Of a DNA stretch of 64,000 nucleotides, positions 47,686 to 59,717 are shown in pieces. How positions within the stretch are numbered: the first letter of the stretch is position 1; every line of letters starts with the position of its first letter. The notes below the pieces were generated by a model. The model was not told the origin of the DNA, searched no databases, and saw only the letters and a list, made by a program, of their open reading frames with translations. This DNA is from Blasia pusilla (lineage: Eukaryota; Marchantiophyta; Marchantiopsida; Blasiales): NCBI GenBank assembly GCA_050084515.1, contig CM114274.1, positions 3,720,001 through 3,784,000 of the forward strand. Direction: 5' to 3'. The translations under genes were made by a program, and so were the position numbers.

Positions 47686-50032
47686 CAAAGAGAGAATGAG
47701 TGAGTGAGAGAGCTTCATGGGGGAGCTCGCTAGTCACTCGCTGGTTTTGTAGGTTGGGGATCGTATTTCCCGTTTAGGGGTTCATGGGAGTGCTCACCGG
47801 AGCAAGAGCCGCTCACTTGTGATCTTTCCTTTGCCAATTTTTTGTGTGGAAGAGTGGCGCGCGGAAGCGTTGCCCAATTTTTTATAGGGATTGAGTATGG
47901 GGGCGGGTTTCCCCATGCCGGTGTTCTCGAGAGCACCATGTAGCTTTCTGATTTGTGTTCTTACATGTTTTACATTTTTGTTGGGAGAAATCAGCGCGGA
48001 AGCGCTGCCAAATTATGTGTAGGAGAAAGAGACGTTTGGCTTTACGACAATCCCCGTCAGTTCTTACAAGAATGTTTGATTCCAAATATTTTTTGATGCT
48101 CTTGTAGATTATGAAGTTGTGCACGCTGTGCAAAAAATGGTGCACAATTTGGAGTTTCAAGCATAACGTTATGGTCAATCTTGAAAAATTGCCATTGCTA
48201 GGCGATTTTTAGGGTTAAATTGTTCAAACCCTAAACCAGCCGCCACGCCGGCGGCGGCTGTCGCCATTATAGTCACCATCAACGGTCAATGGTCAATGGT
48301 TAACCATCACCATCAACGGTCCACCGTCCACCGTCGGCCGTTGCCGTTGCCTAGCGCTACTCAAAGCCGCATTTGGCCGTTGTCCACCCTTTGGTTGCCA
48401 TTGCCGCCATTATGGAGTGGAGGGTCTTCCACGACCACTGTTCATTCTCTGACTTGCGCCGCCACCACGTACTTTGGTTTGGCCGCCACCATCATCGCAG
48501 TTTCGTCATCAACGAGTGATGGCAGGTGACCTCGGGTTATGGTGTTTGAGTTTTCATTTCATGTTGCTATGTTGGGATTGGTAGCCGCTCGACGATGATC
48601 GAGTACCGTGCCGTGACGCCCGTAGCCGCAACGTGCCGCTGATTGCCGCACCGTGCTGCATGTGGCCGCATTGTATGGTCTTGATCGCGGAGCCACTCCT
48701 TCACTAAGATGCACAGCATGTGAATTGCTGATTGAGGAGGGTATGCCGCCAAGTGCCGTTCCGTGCCGCCAATGCCGCACCCGACTACTAGACCTGCACC
48801 GCACATTGAGGAGGTTTGAGCAGCGTCAGTATGATAGGAGTACGACTTGTTGATTGGAGGAGTTCTCTTCACGACTGAGTTGGGGTCGAGATTTGCAGTT
48901 GCGGAGGAGCAATATCGACAATATTGTCACGTTATCCATTCTGATCTCTTACCCTACACGTGTGAGGGATTTCTGGATATTGGGAAGTTATTTGGGATAT
49001 TGGGTTTCGTGCTAATGCTAGTAGCATCGATGATGTATGGGTTTAGGGGACATAGACTTGTGTGGGATGTCCACAGCTGAGGATGGTTTTTCGATGAGAC
49101 TATAGATCGTTGATTTGCCACACCACTTTGCTTGTTGCCGCACAATACACGTCTCAGTGAGAGAGTGTAGATTGAGTGCCGCATGTTTAGTTTGAGTAAT
49201 TTAGGGATTACTCACGAGATTGAGAGTGATCATGTGAGAGGGGCATGAGGGCCATCATGGCGTCCTTTCAGGATTTTGAGAGGCGAGGTAGTGGACCTGA
49301 GAGTAGCTCTTGAGGGTTTACCCGGAGTGGTACTAGGTTTTGAGGGTCTCCACGTGAGAGACCACCTCGATCTCCTTCTGTGTTGTCTTTAGACAAGAAA
49401 GAGTGTGTAGAGGAGTGTGTTAGTGATCCACCGTACACATTGAGTGGTCGTACCAGTTGGGCATACGAGATGGACGACCGGGGTCGAGGACCGCATAGAT
49501 TTTTGGGTGTTGTAGGCACTTTAGAGCTACACGACTTCATTGCAAGTTGGTGTGACTCACAGTGGGCTATGAACTCTAGAGAGTTCAACCCGTTTTCAGC
49601 ATGGAACGGTATGTTCCAGCATTTAGAGGGGGCGTCCATGGACGATTACCATGAGTTCTCCCACAGATATGCCCAGGAGATTGAGGCATGGCGACTCTAC
49701 TATGACCCACACTATGTGTCATGGACAAAGCCGTTCCCAGATGAGGAGGAGGATTCAGGAGAGGCTACTTCCACTTCCACTAGTGATGTTTTAGGAGGGG
49801 TCACTTGCACTGGAGCAGTTGCACCATCTAGTCGGGTTCGTCCCAAGTGCAACCCCGTGGTTGAGTTCTTTGCTGAGTTGAGGGCGAGCTACTAGGGGTA
49901 CGGACGGAGAAGTTGCGGAGCATCCACGACTTCCAGAGACACCCGAGAGAGAGTTTACGTGAGGCTTACACTCGCTTGCACCGGTTGATCAACGTCAAAC
50001 AAGGGTGACGGAGGCTCAGGCTATCCAGTCAT

Positions 50033-51052
50033 TGTCGTGCGCCTACTCTCCTTGAACGTTAATCTTGTTTGTTGCGGAAGCGCGGCGCTCGTTGAGGGTC
50101 ACGCTCTCAACGCGATCCGCATCCAAACACGCATTTCGGTTAGTCGGGTCTTGGATCAATCAGCGGGATTACTTTCCGAGTTCTCGCCGGACTCTCTCTT
50201 CAAGCTCAACCTTCCTAGTTTCGCGGTTTCCAACACGGGCAAGTCTCAAAGACTTGGGACAGACTTTCAGTCGGTTCGGGGAACCGAAAGCGGCGTTTCG
50301 CGCCTAGCGGTTCCAACTGTCCGATGAACATCCAATGAGTTCCTCACCAAGACTCGCACGGTGAATTGGTCGGAATCAAGTGTGGCGTGCATAAAGTCCA
50401 CTCCCTTGGATCAGGTTTGGGTTTCGATTTCCGCCAAACTCCCGTTTCATCCGTGCCTCAAACGCCGTTTGGCGCCCAAAGTGGGGTTTCGTTTCCGAGA
50501 CATCTCAGAGAAGGTACTCCCCTTACTAGTACTTCTGGGGATCTCCGGGGCCCCCTACATTTAGGGAAAGACACCCGGGCCCCTCCAATTGGCCCTCAAC
50601 CTGATTGCTCTCTGAATCGTTTTCGGCCAATATCTCAGCCTGTACTTATGCGTTTGCTGAGATCTTTGGTGCGTTGGAAGCGTCTCAAGATCAGCTTTCC
50701 AACGCGCCCTTATTTGTCCCAAACGCATCTCGGAGCTCAACGTTATGGTCCTAAACATAGTCAGATTCTCCCAAACGCTAGTCATGTTCCAAACTGGTTC
50801 TCACCTCTTTGGCAACCAACCTCCAAGACTCAACTCATCTCAAGTCTCGGCTTGCGTTTGGTCTAGGTTTCCTGGTCGCGAACACTAACGCATGAAACGC
50901 ACAACTTTGTTCCACGTTTCGTCTCTTAGACTTTTCCAAGAGACTCTACCAAACGCCTCTCCAAAGCGCAAACCTCGCGGCGTGAGTTCCTTTGAGTTCT
51001 GATGTTTCGCTTGGCGCGTATTTGGTGTTGTTTGGTTATGAGGGTCGCGACA
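50033..51052. mobile_element. nested solo LTR (1,020 bp) of another element
   Basis: Begins TGTCGTGCGCC and ends GGGTCGCGACA, with short inverted ends, flanked by a perfect 5-bp duplication GTCAT (50028-50032 and 51053-51057). It is absent from gag of elements A and B, which read through this site. There is no coding frame with recognisable motifs and no internal region. A solo LTR left by LTR-LTR recombination fits best; a short non-autonomous LTR element is possible. Confidence 0.8.
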
Positions 51053-51094
51053 GTCATGGTATGCGATGTTGGACAGAACCCTGTGGATATGGGT

Positions 51095-51253
51095 GCACGA
51101 GGAGGTGCTTCTTATGAACACCTCCCCTACTTTGAGAGATGTTTTTAGGGCCGTCGAGAACATTGATCGCAAGGACACGCGTGTAGGAGCAGGTGCTTCT
51201 TATGAACACTTCCCCTACTTTGAGAGATGTTTTTAGGACTGTCGAGAACATGG
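51095..51253. repeat. tandem duplication in gag of element C (period 88)
   Basis: AGGTGCTTCTTATGAACAC followed by CCCCTACTTTGAGAGATG and the rest of the unit occurs at 51103 and again at 51191. The corresponding gag segment is single in elements A and B. Confidence 0.85.
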
Positions 51254-52329
51254 CAGAGTAGAGCGTAGCCACCATGGGTTCTTGGCGAGAGTAGTCACGA
51301 TTGTCTGCACCACCTGTGCAGCATCATGGACTCTGAGATAGGTTGACTGTGGAACCACAAGCTCAGGGAGGATACCGAGAGGCCATGCCGCAGTTCATAC
51401 GCGGCTCAGCAGCAGCCGCCTACTATTACTTGTTGGTCATGTGGTGGAGCCCATCATCAACGCGATTGCACTCGTCAAGGTCATGGACGTGTGCCTCACC
51501 ATGGAGGAGGAGATGGTGCTACACCAAGAAGTTATCAGTGTGACTATTTTCAGAGGTATGGTCATACACGCGCCAGGTGTTTCAATTTATATCCTGAGTT
51601 ACGTTCAGACCGAGGGCCAGAGAAGGCACCAGAGCGAGTAGTCGGTCCGAGTGGGGGTAGAGGTCGTGCGCCAGGTGGTCTCGTTGGGGGACGAGGAGCA
51701 GGAGTTTCCCGACAGGGTGGTGGAGTTGCTTGTGGAGAAGGTAGAGTCCCACCACCTAGACGCGTCGAGGGAGACGCTGGGCGTGAGGCTGGGATGGCAG
51801 CTCATATACAATAGCTACAGGAGCAGAATGCCGCAATGGCATTGAGGTTACCCGATGCCGGATCCGTGGCATCGACATCATATGGAGCAGCCACAGACAT
51901 GGAGGATCTGGTTGGATGTACATGGTTGCCCAAATGGAGGCCGCCGCAGTTCTGACGCGTGGAGCAGCCGTAGAGTGGGATCCACAGCAAAGGGAAGCCA
52001 GGAAATAGACTAGGCTTCCTCAATCTTTCACATTGTCTGAGGCAATAAGGACCCATCGATGGGTCCTGATTAGAGTTCCTGGAGAGTTGGTGATGTTGTT
52101 GGAGTGTAGGCACGGAGGGCGATGGGAGAAGCAAGTGCGACAACTCCTATTGCAGATGCTCAGGAGGGGCATGTGTCGAGCACGTTGTTGGGGGCGGCCA
52201 CTGTTGTGTACCACTCCTTTATTTTCTACTTCCGTTGTTATGACGTTGGGAGGTACGCCCGCCAAGGTTTTTTGGCGGGCCGCTACGCTATGTGAGCGTG
52301 GAGTTGGAGTTCTTGCATCAGGTTCATAG

Positions 52330-53202
52330 GTGATTTCAGAGGAGGTGATGGACCTGTCCTTGGAGCGGATGCTCGGGCCGTCCACGTCAGATTCATGGCA
52401 GGCTGTGGCAGCTAGGATGGCGGAGATGCCCGCTAGAGCCACGATAGAGCGTGCCATGGTTTATCCTGGTGTTGTGTTGCTGGATAATGGGGGAGAGGTC
52501 TTCCAATTGGTGAGTCCTGGAGGTAGAGCTTTTAGTTCGCAACGCGTCTTGTTGGATTCAGAAGCACAACCCCTAATGTTGGGGAAAGCGTCATTCAGAG
52601 GATTGGGCTTGACGAGAGCCGATGTGGAGCGTTGTCTATTCTAGAGATAGACATCCTTGGATGGAGCGAGTACCACATAGTATATCACCCGACAGGAGGT
52701 CGTGGTGAGGATTTTCCCGGGACATCCTACATATGAGTCCGTGGTGCAAGCCAAGGCGATAGTGACTGACGCAAAGTCCTATGACGTCTTGGTTGGTGAA
52801 GCAGTGTTATACCTGATGGGGTTTTCCCTAGATTACGGGGAGGAGTCAGCGTCCTACAAACCAAGATGGCAGTCAGATGATGGGCACCTTAGCTCATTAC
52901 CCGTTCGATTCACAGGTGCAGTGATCGAGCGACAGCCAAGAGAGATGGCGACCTTAGCAGCATTTAGCAATTCCATCACTAGGCCTAGTGATTTGATTGA
53001 GGGACATGTCGATACAGACGATACGCCCGTTCTTGATATTTCTATGGAGAGGAGTATCATGGTAGCCGAATCAATCCATGGAGGAGAGGTGCTGCTTTGG
53101 GGCTCGACTGACGAGCTTCGACGCTTAGCCACTAAGCATGTGCAGACCGCGTGGAGCAAGACGCTTGCACCAGAGTGTGATGGGTCAGAGGAACCCAAGT
53201 AG
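52330..53202 (+). pseudogene. protease and linker (element C)
   Basis: The frame 52330-52644 holds RVLLDSEAQPLMLGKA, the Asp-protease signature with Glu replacing the usual Gly (DSE for DSG), then GLGLTRADVERC. The frame 52702-53202 is the linker: KSYDVLVGEAVLYLMGFSLD, then HLSSLPVRFTGAVIERQPRE, and it ends shortly before methyltransferase motif I. The linker is conserved in all three copies, and I do not recognise a fold. Confidence 0.65.
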
Positions 53203-53215
53203 GCAGAGTGCTGCT

Positions 53216-54210
53216 ATGACCTATTTGGATACCACCGCGATTGTGTGGTGCATCCCAGAGAAGGGTATTCGGGTGTTGGATCTCTTTGGAGGGATCAACA
53301 CTGGGTTAGCTACTGTTTTGCACGCTGAAGTGCGCGTGCAGCAGTACTTGTATGTGGAGATTGATGATGTTGCAAGGGGCGCTTCACTTCACCATGTGGT
53401 GCTGTTACGCCTTTATTTTCCCGACTTGTTGTCTGCGTCCGCCATTCAAGGTTACCAGAGTTCCCTATCGAGGGATATTTCATTGTTGGGGACGTAGGAC
53501 TTGGAGCGGGTAGGGACCATAGACTTGGTCATTGCTGGTTGGCCGTGTCAGGGCCAATTGAGTGTTGGACGAGGAAGCGGGATAGCTGACACTCGGTCCA
53601 GGTTGTTTTGGGAGATGATGCCAATCTTGCAATATTTACATGAGCATCTCGTTCTCTAGCATACATTTTCGAGAATGTGCCAATTTTGGGCGATTCGAGA
53701 TCCCACGTGGTGATGAGTGCACATCAGGTACGCGCATGGATGGGCCAGGCAGTGTTGTTAGATGCAGCGAGTATGGGTTCATGAGCACATCGCCCGCGTC
53801 TTTGGTGGACCAACTTGGTACCACATGAGGTATTGCGTAGGGCTTATGTGAGAGTGGAGTGTCCCTCCGATTTGTTAGTGGATTCTATATTGGATCTGGG
53901 CCGTCGATCACAGGCAATAAGGTACAATGATCGACCGCCATTGACTGTGGTCAACAGGATTGGCATGCCACAAGCCGCCTTTCCCACATTGGTGAGTTTT
54001 CCGCTTCCTATGCATTCAAGGAGGCCGGACCTGGCTTGGTTTGGGATGACCTGGTACAGAGGTTGGTGGAGCTCAACACCGATGAGCGAGAGCAAGCGAT
54101 GGGATTCCTCATAGGAGTGATGTCAGTACCATCACTATCAGAGGCATCACAATGTCATGTCTTGGGTCAGGCGATGGACTTGAACTGCTTGACATGGATT
54201 TTCAGCTAAG
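53216..54210 (+). pseudogene. retrotransposon-encoded C5-cytosine DNA methyltransferase domain (element C)
   Basis: The frame to 53497 carries motif I (GIRVLDLFGGINTGLATVL, 53267-53320) and the region corresponding to motifs II-III (YLYVEIDDVARG). After a TAG, the same frame continues with motif IV, GWPCQGQ (PCQ codons 53543-53551), then RSRLFWEMMPILQYLHEH. A frameshift precedes the motif VI tract (about 53670), and VSRIGM- and AAFPTL-like pieces follow with a final GLVWDD-like block to about 54110. The order and identity match elements A and B. The premature stop and frameshifts make the copy inactive. Confidence 0.8.
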
Positions 54211-54779
54211 GAGAAGCTTAGCAACATCGTTTGAGGATGCAACATATCATAGTTGTTGCGTTGGTGAGCCCCATGCCTACCAAGACGGTTGAGGCAGTGG
54301 CTGGGGGCGAGACTCGAGGAGATCGACACACCGGGGGTGATAAGGAGAGACACCCTTGGACTTCTTGGGATGTTTTGCAGGTACGCCAGGAGATGATAGC
54401 CACAACATCGAGCATGGTTCCAAATACTGCATATGGAGATGGGAGTTCTATTGTTCGAGACGGGGTTGCACCATAGCAACCACCAACATCCACGTCGGAG
54501 AGTCCTATCGTACTCACGATGGAGACTTGGGAGCCAGATATGGGCCCTAAGTTGACAGGAGGAGAGCAGCATCGGATACACGAGTTCCTTAGGAGTTATA
54601 GGAGATGTTTTGCATTAAGTATGTATGATTTGGGTACGCTGAAGGGTCCATGGATCCGCATTGAGTTGTCAAGTGACACGCGGATCTTCCGATGACCCTA
54701 CAGGTACAGTGACATGGAGAGGCCTCTGATTCAGAGTAGGAGCCATGACTTGGTTGGAGCAAGACTAGTGGAGATGTTG

Positions 54780-55601
54780 CATGGAGAGTATGCATCTGCC
54801 ACTATCATGCCCGCCAAGAAGGATGTGCATGGCAATTGGACGGATAGGCGAATATGTGGAAATTATCAACCTATCAATCAGTAGATAAAGGCCGATAGGT
54901 ATGCCATGCCCACCCTTGAGGAGATCTTTGATGTGATTGGGCATGAAAGGGCCTTTAGTTCATTGGATTTACGAGCCGGATACGATCTGCTGCCTATCAG
55001 ATTGGAGGACATGCAAAAGACGGCATTTTGGGGCATCAATCCTCACGGGAAGGATTGTTTGTACCAGTGGCAGTTGTTACCATTCGGGTTAAAGAACGCC
55101 CTGGCTGAGTTTCATAGGATCTTGGCAGGTCTGGATTTTGCTAGGTGTTATATTGATGACATCATAGTCTTTAGCGCCACGGTTGAGGAGCATGAGCGAC
55201 ATCTAGAGGAGATGTTTTGACGATTGCAGTTATATGGGCTGAAGCTACATCCAGGCAAGTGCAAGTTCTTCTACAACCAGATTGAGTACTTGGGTCATAC
55301 GATATACCTTGGGGGCCTTGGTGTGCAACAGACAAAGGTAGAGGCTATTTCACGCACTCCACGCCCTACAGATGTGAGTCAAGTTCGTGCATTCATGGGA
55401 TTGGAAAACTTCTATCAACGGTACATCAAGGGTTTCAGTTTGATTGCGAAGCCGCTAACCTTGATGACCAAGATGGATCAAGAGTGGCACAGGGAGGATG
55501 AGCAAGAGAGAGCATTTCAAATGCTCAAGGACAGATTCACGTCCGTGTCCATATTGAGGAGACCGATCATGGGTCATCCTTTCCAGTTGAATACCGATTG
55601 A
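54780..55601 (+). pseudogene. gypsy reverse transcriptase (element C)
   Basis: Reads MPTLEEIFDVIGHERAFSSL, LLPIRLEDMQKTAFWG, CYIDDIIVFSATVEEH and, after a TGA at about 55218, LYGLKLHPGKCKFFYNQIEY, VRAFMGLENFYQRY and PILRRP-like SILRRPIMG. Relative to element B, a short deletion follows AEF (four residues missing before RILAGLDF). The catalytic tetrad is kept. Confidence 0.85.
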
Positions 55602-56000
55602 AGCATGTTTGGGCTTAAAGTTGTGCTCACCCAGCATGATGATGATGGTAGAGAGTTCGTGGTGGCTTATGCTAGTCGCTCAAACAATGCTGCAGAGGAA
55701 AAGTATAGTTTGTATGAGGGTGAGTGCTTGGCTGTAGTGTGGGCTGTCGCACATTCCAGATGTTATCTATTTGGAAATCCCTTTACCATCATTTCTGATC
55801 ATCAGCCACTTAAGTGGTTGATGGAGTCCGATAAGCTTACAGGGAAGCTTGCAAGATGGGCTCTTTTGTTGCAGAATTATGACTTCCAGGTGGTGCATAG
55901 ACCTGGGACGCTCAACCAGGATGCAGATGGTTTGAGCCATAACCCATGCCCGAGTCAGCGAGATGCGACTGGAGCTCGTTGGCATGGTGAGAGTGATGAG
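55602..56000 (+). pseudogene. RNase H (element C)
   Basis: Starts immediately after a TGA at the same codon where element B has TAG. It reads SMFGLKVVLTQHDDDGREF, VAYASRSNNAAEEKYSLYEG, TIISDHQPLKWLM and VVHRPGTLNQDADGLSHNP. The frame continues to about 56320 through a spacer to the integrase head. Confidence 0.85.
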
Positions 56001-56329
56001 GAGTTGGTGCTAGGATGGCATGCGTCAGCCTATTTCGGCTTGTTGGCTATGGAGAGCCAGATTGCAGAGATTTTTTTGATGGCAAGGCCTGATGGAGAGT
56101 CCTTAAATCCAGAGGTGGGTGAGGAGATGACAGGTGGCCGAGACATTCACGACGATGGAGTGGTCTTGGAGGACTTGCGTACTGGGAGCGTCGCGAGCAC
56201 AGTGGATTCTAGAGAGCACGATCGGATCCTACAACGAGCAAGACGATTCCGGTGGGAGGGCACACATGTGTTGCGAGTGTGGGAGGATGATAGAGTGCGT
56301 GTAGTGCCTCATCCTTTATAGAGAGCACA

Positions 56330-57230
56330 TTTGGTGTGTCATGCCCACGAGGAATTGGGTCATTTTGGAATTAAGCGGACGTACATCTTGCTCCAGATTC
56401 AATATTGGTGGCGAGGCATGCAGATTGACGTTCAACAGTTTGTTGCCAGATGCATGGTGTGTGATCAAGTTTGAGCATCATTTAATGCTCCAAGTCCATA
56501 GTTGCATCCACTTCCGATCATGGGTTTAGGTTATAGATGGAGTTTGGATTTTGCAGGGCCTTTGCCTTTGACGGAGCGTCGTAGTCGTTATGTGTTGGTG
56601 ATGGTTAAGCACTTCTCAAAGTGGATAGAGTTGGTTGCATTGCCTGACAAAGCGAGTGAGGGAGTTGCGTATGCCTTCCTAGATCGAGTTTTGAGTCATT
56701 ACGATGCACCAATAGAGGTGTTGACAGACCAGGTACAGAGTTCCGCGGGGAGTTTCAGGCCTTGTGTGATCAGGCACTGATCGACCACCGCACTACTTTG
56801 CGAGATCATCCTGAAGTGGATGGACTAGCGAAGCGGGTTGTGCAGACGGTGAAGAGAGGACTATGCAAGTATGGCTTGGAGAGAGGTCACCTAGGAGATT
56901 GGGACCTTCAGTTGCCTTGGTTGGCGATGAGATATTGATTCAGCAGGCAAGCATCCTTAGCGTCTTTCTCACCGTACTTGTTGCTTTATGGCCGAGAGCC
57001 AAATTTCCCACAGGCCATTCGTCGAGATACTGGTGAGGTGTTGAACCTTGATGACCCTAATGTATGGATGCGAGCATGTTCTGAGATGGCTAAGTTGTTT
57101 TGGAGAGTGATGCCCATGGCGTTTGAGAACTTGGCGATTGCGCAACATCGGGATACGTTGAGGTATGCAACTATTCGGGGAGGTGCTTATCAACCTACTA
57201 TCCGGAGGTTTTATTAGGGAGACTATGTCT
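56330..57230 (+). pseudogene. DDE integrase (element C)
   Basis: The HHCC head is partly readable at 56330-56480 (HEELGHFGIKR in one frame, then CMVCD). The core at 56502-56780 has WSLDFAG (first Asp) and VLTDQ (second Asp). A single-base loss then shifts the frame, and the following tract reads HPEVDGLAKR, with Lys where the catalytic Glu should be. The C-terminal part (56978-57217) is open: LLYGREPNF and WMRACSEMAKLFWRV. Confidence 0.8.
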
Positions 57231-57232
57231 AC

Positions 57233-57587
57233 TTGCAGCAGACGGCACCCACGACGTTGGAGGTGACTGCAGGGCACACCATCTTGAGAGTGAGTGAGGT
57301 TTTGCCATTCGATATTCTCTTATTGGAGGGACGCGATGGTATGGTTTGGAAGGACCATGTGCGTAACTGTGCGCCATATCATCTTCCAAACATTGACGGT
57401 ACAGTTGATCCGAGCTTAGCAATAGTTTATGCACGCTTACGGTGTATGTTTTGTGGTTACGCTCGTGGTGCAGCCACTATGCTAGTCTATGATGGATGTT
57501 CGAGAGGATGGCATATGGCATGTTTGACGCCACCTCTCACTAGGGTTCCTCAGGGACGATAGATGTGTCCCAGATGTACATAGAGTA
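57233..57587 (+). pseudogene. pol tail with PHD finger (element C)
   Basis: Reads TILRVSEVLPFDILLLEGRD, DHVRNCAPYHLPNIDG, then CMFCGYARGAATMLVYDGC and HMACLTPPLTRVPQGR. As in element B, the third zinc ligand is Tyr (LVYDGC). A TAG replaces the Trp before the last Cys pair (MCPRC, 57563-57577), so this copy would lose the last two ligands. Confidence 0.75.
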
Positions 57588-57763
57588 TGTAGTTCTACAT
57601 TCTGACTTGTGTTTGCTACATGGATGATAAGAAGGCGACTAACGATGGGGCCACATGAGCACCCGGCCTTCTTGTTCTTAGCGTCCGAGAGATGTATGTG
57701 ATGGTAGATAGGGATAGATGGCTATCTGGAGTTTGAGGGACCTAACCACCAGCTAGGGGGGAA

Positions 57764-57891
57764 ATTGGAGATATAATGGTACTTCTTGTCTCGTTGTTTG
57801 GATGCCATGAGTTAGCATGGGATCGTGTGTGTTTGTGTGTGTATTCGGTGACAGCGATGTATATTGTGTAGTGATGTGTATGCGCCCGATA
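57764..57891 (+). repeat. repeat B1 of element C, preceded by a G-rich tract
   Basis: 128 bp starting ATTGGAGATATAATGG and ending GCGCCCGATA. A G-rich tract, AGCTAGGGGGGGAA (about 57750-57763), lies directly before it. Two bases (GT, 57892-57893) separate it from A2. Confidence 0.8.
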
Positions 57892-57893
57892 GT

Positions 57894-58424
57894 TGTCACG
57901 TCTTTTAGGATATATCGGTGAGATCTAGTAGAGCGCCTTTATGAGTAGTGGAGGATAGGCTCAGTAGGTCGAGGATAACCTGCTGAGGCCCGGAAACCTG
58001 AGCGAGCAGGTTTCTCCTTCATTTTGGATCATTTGGAGCCATATTGAGGAACTTACTATTATAGGTAAGTACCATTTTGATTATATGACCAACTTTATAT
58101 TTTTGGTAAGTGGCCCTTGATGACCTCCTACATCAAGTCCAGAGCCAAGGAGGTGACTTGGGAGTATAGGTTACCATGGAGAGAGCTTGAGAGAGGGGAG
58201 GGATATACTTGAAGGAGAGAGAGCTTGAGAGCTCGTTCTCTCTTTGTTGAATCTTTTGGCATGAGGCGGCGGAGCTATGGTCTTGCTTCTCGTCTTGCTT
58301 GCCTTGTGTGTGTAATCCAAGCCTCTCATTAGGAGAGTAGGTTTGGTTTGACATTGAGAGACACATGTGAGAGTGCACACATGTGATAATTATAGTGTTG
58401 TGAGAGAGATTTGATCTTATTTTA
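57894..58424 (+). repeat. repeat A2 (3' copy) of element C
   Basis: 531 bp starting TGTCACGTCTTTTAGG and ending with the TTGATCTTATTTTA tract. It matches A1 at 47190-47685. It is flanked on both sides by copies of repeat B. Confidence 0.85.
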
Positions 58425-58549
58425 ATTGGAGATATTTTGGTACATCTTGTCTTGTTTGGATGCCATGAGTTAGCATGGGATCGTGTGTGTTTGTGTGTGT
58501 GTTTGGTGACAGCGATGTATGTTGTGTAGTGATGTGTATGCGCACGACA
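58425..58549 (+). repeat. terminal repeat B2 of element C
   Basis: 125 bp starting ATTGGAGATATTTTGG and ending TGCGCACGACA, directly followed by the TTGA target duplication. It matches B1 at 57764-57891 over nearly its full length. Confidence 0.85.
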
Positions 58550-58553
58550 TTGA

Positions 58554-59558
58554 TGGTATGAACTAATGACTCCAATCATCCAAAAATTACTCATTATGGC
58601 TAATAGTACTAATACATGCTTATGAACTACAACTTCCCTTCACGATTTTCCATAAAGAGGGGACTTCTATAATTAGAATGAATTAGTCGAAGTGCAACTA
58701 TCAACATGATCTCCCCTCAAAGTCGTGTACTTTATGAAGCATTCCAACGGCCGATGCCAATGGAAATTCTAGGGTTTACTTTACCATACTATGAGCTCAA
58801 ACTCAACCTTTGTGCGGATAGGGGAGTCCACAAGAGTTTCATGGGCACACATGAGTTATCTTATAGTGGAGCCTCATGCTTGATAAGACTTGGGGGGCTA
58901 AACCAAGATTAGGATTCTTTGGTTTCTTCTGAGAGGAGTCTATGACATTGCAATCAGAACAAAATTTTCATGAATATTGACATTGGAATGTACTTATACA
59001 ATTCAATAGGATAAGAATATTAGAGAGTCATGAAATGCATGCCCTTAGATGTATATGAGTGATGGTTTCATCATCCAATGTCCATGCATTATGGTTTGGA
59101 TCCTCACTATGAAAGTGCTCATGAACTCGAATAAAGTCCCTTCAAAATCTTTTTACCATTTTCTTTGTCTAATGTTCCATACTCATCTAATACAACATCA
59201 TTCAAAACTTGACCTTCTCCTAAGTCAGTGGATCTATGTTGCCACTATGTTTCTACTACAATTCCTCATTTATACCACATGCATAGAGGGAAAACACACA
59301 TGGTATCGGGTGTGTACAAGGGATACAGTCCTTAGGATGGTTATTGGACTCTTATGTTGACAAATCCTATAACAAGAATGTCACTCCAACTTCCGATATT
59401 GATGCAATAAAGGAAGACTCTACACAACATTCGACAATAATTAAAAGTGAGCATTCTATTTCATTCCATGAGAAGTTTTTTGGAATCTTGTACAATTTGG
59501 GCATAATGACTTATAGAGGAAGATCAAAAAATTGGTGATTTATAAGAATGATTTCCCA
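58554..59558. other. no gene recognised
   Basis: AT-rich DNA between element C and a short Helitron. Small open frames show no conserved motif. Confidence 0.45.
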
Positions 59559-59717
59559 TGTATATAATTAAAAGAGGACGTGGTTTGAGGAAACCCTCCT
59601 AAGGTGTTGACATGTGTCCTCTAAGGGCTCCTATGGTGCAGCCACAAGTCACTTTGAGAGAGGAGACATAATAAAAATAAATGAATATCACTTGTGCATA
59701 GCACGGGCACCCGCTAG
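59559..59717 (+). mobile_element. short non-autonomous Helitron
   Basis: 159 bp between an A (59558) and a T (59718). The 5' end reads TGTATATAATTAAAAGAGG (TC degenerated to TG). The 3' end reads TGTGC-at-AGCACGGGCACCCG then CTAG (59714-59717), with a hairpin about 10 bp before CTAG. It resembles the terminus of the 2705-3342 array, including GGGCACC. Confidence 0.6.

Larger units (their letters stand above)
49380..51850 (+). pseudogene. gag (element C), interrupted by a nested LTR
   Basis: The frame 49380-49895 reads MDDRGRGPHRFLGVVGT, FNPFSAWNGMFQHLEGA and PHYVSWTKPFPDEEEDSG, as in element A. A 1,020-bp solo LTR interrupts it at 50033-51052. The distal part (51060-51850) includes a frame-shifted zinc-knuckle region and the basic tail. 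A tandem duplication with period 88 lies at about 51095-51253. Confidence 0.72.
47190..58549 (+). mobile_element. gypsy element C (methyltransferase-PHD family), complete end to end
   Basis: An 11,360-bp plus-strand copy flanked by TTGA (47186-47189 and 58550-58553), with ends TGTCACG...GCACGACA. Order: A1, leader, gag (interrupted by a solo LTR), protease, methyltransferase, reverse transcriptase, RNase H, integrase, PHD finger, G-rich tract, B1, A2, B2. Stops and frameshifts occur in most domains. Without the nested insertion and one copy of its target duplication it is about 10.3 kb, similar to element B. Confidence 0.85.

Noticed and set aside
47190-58549. Tyrosine-recombinase (Ngaro/DIRS) retrotransposon
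   Set aside because: Despite the split repeats, pol has a DDE integrase with HHCC head, there is a target duplication, and no tyrosine recombinase motif was seen.
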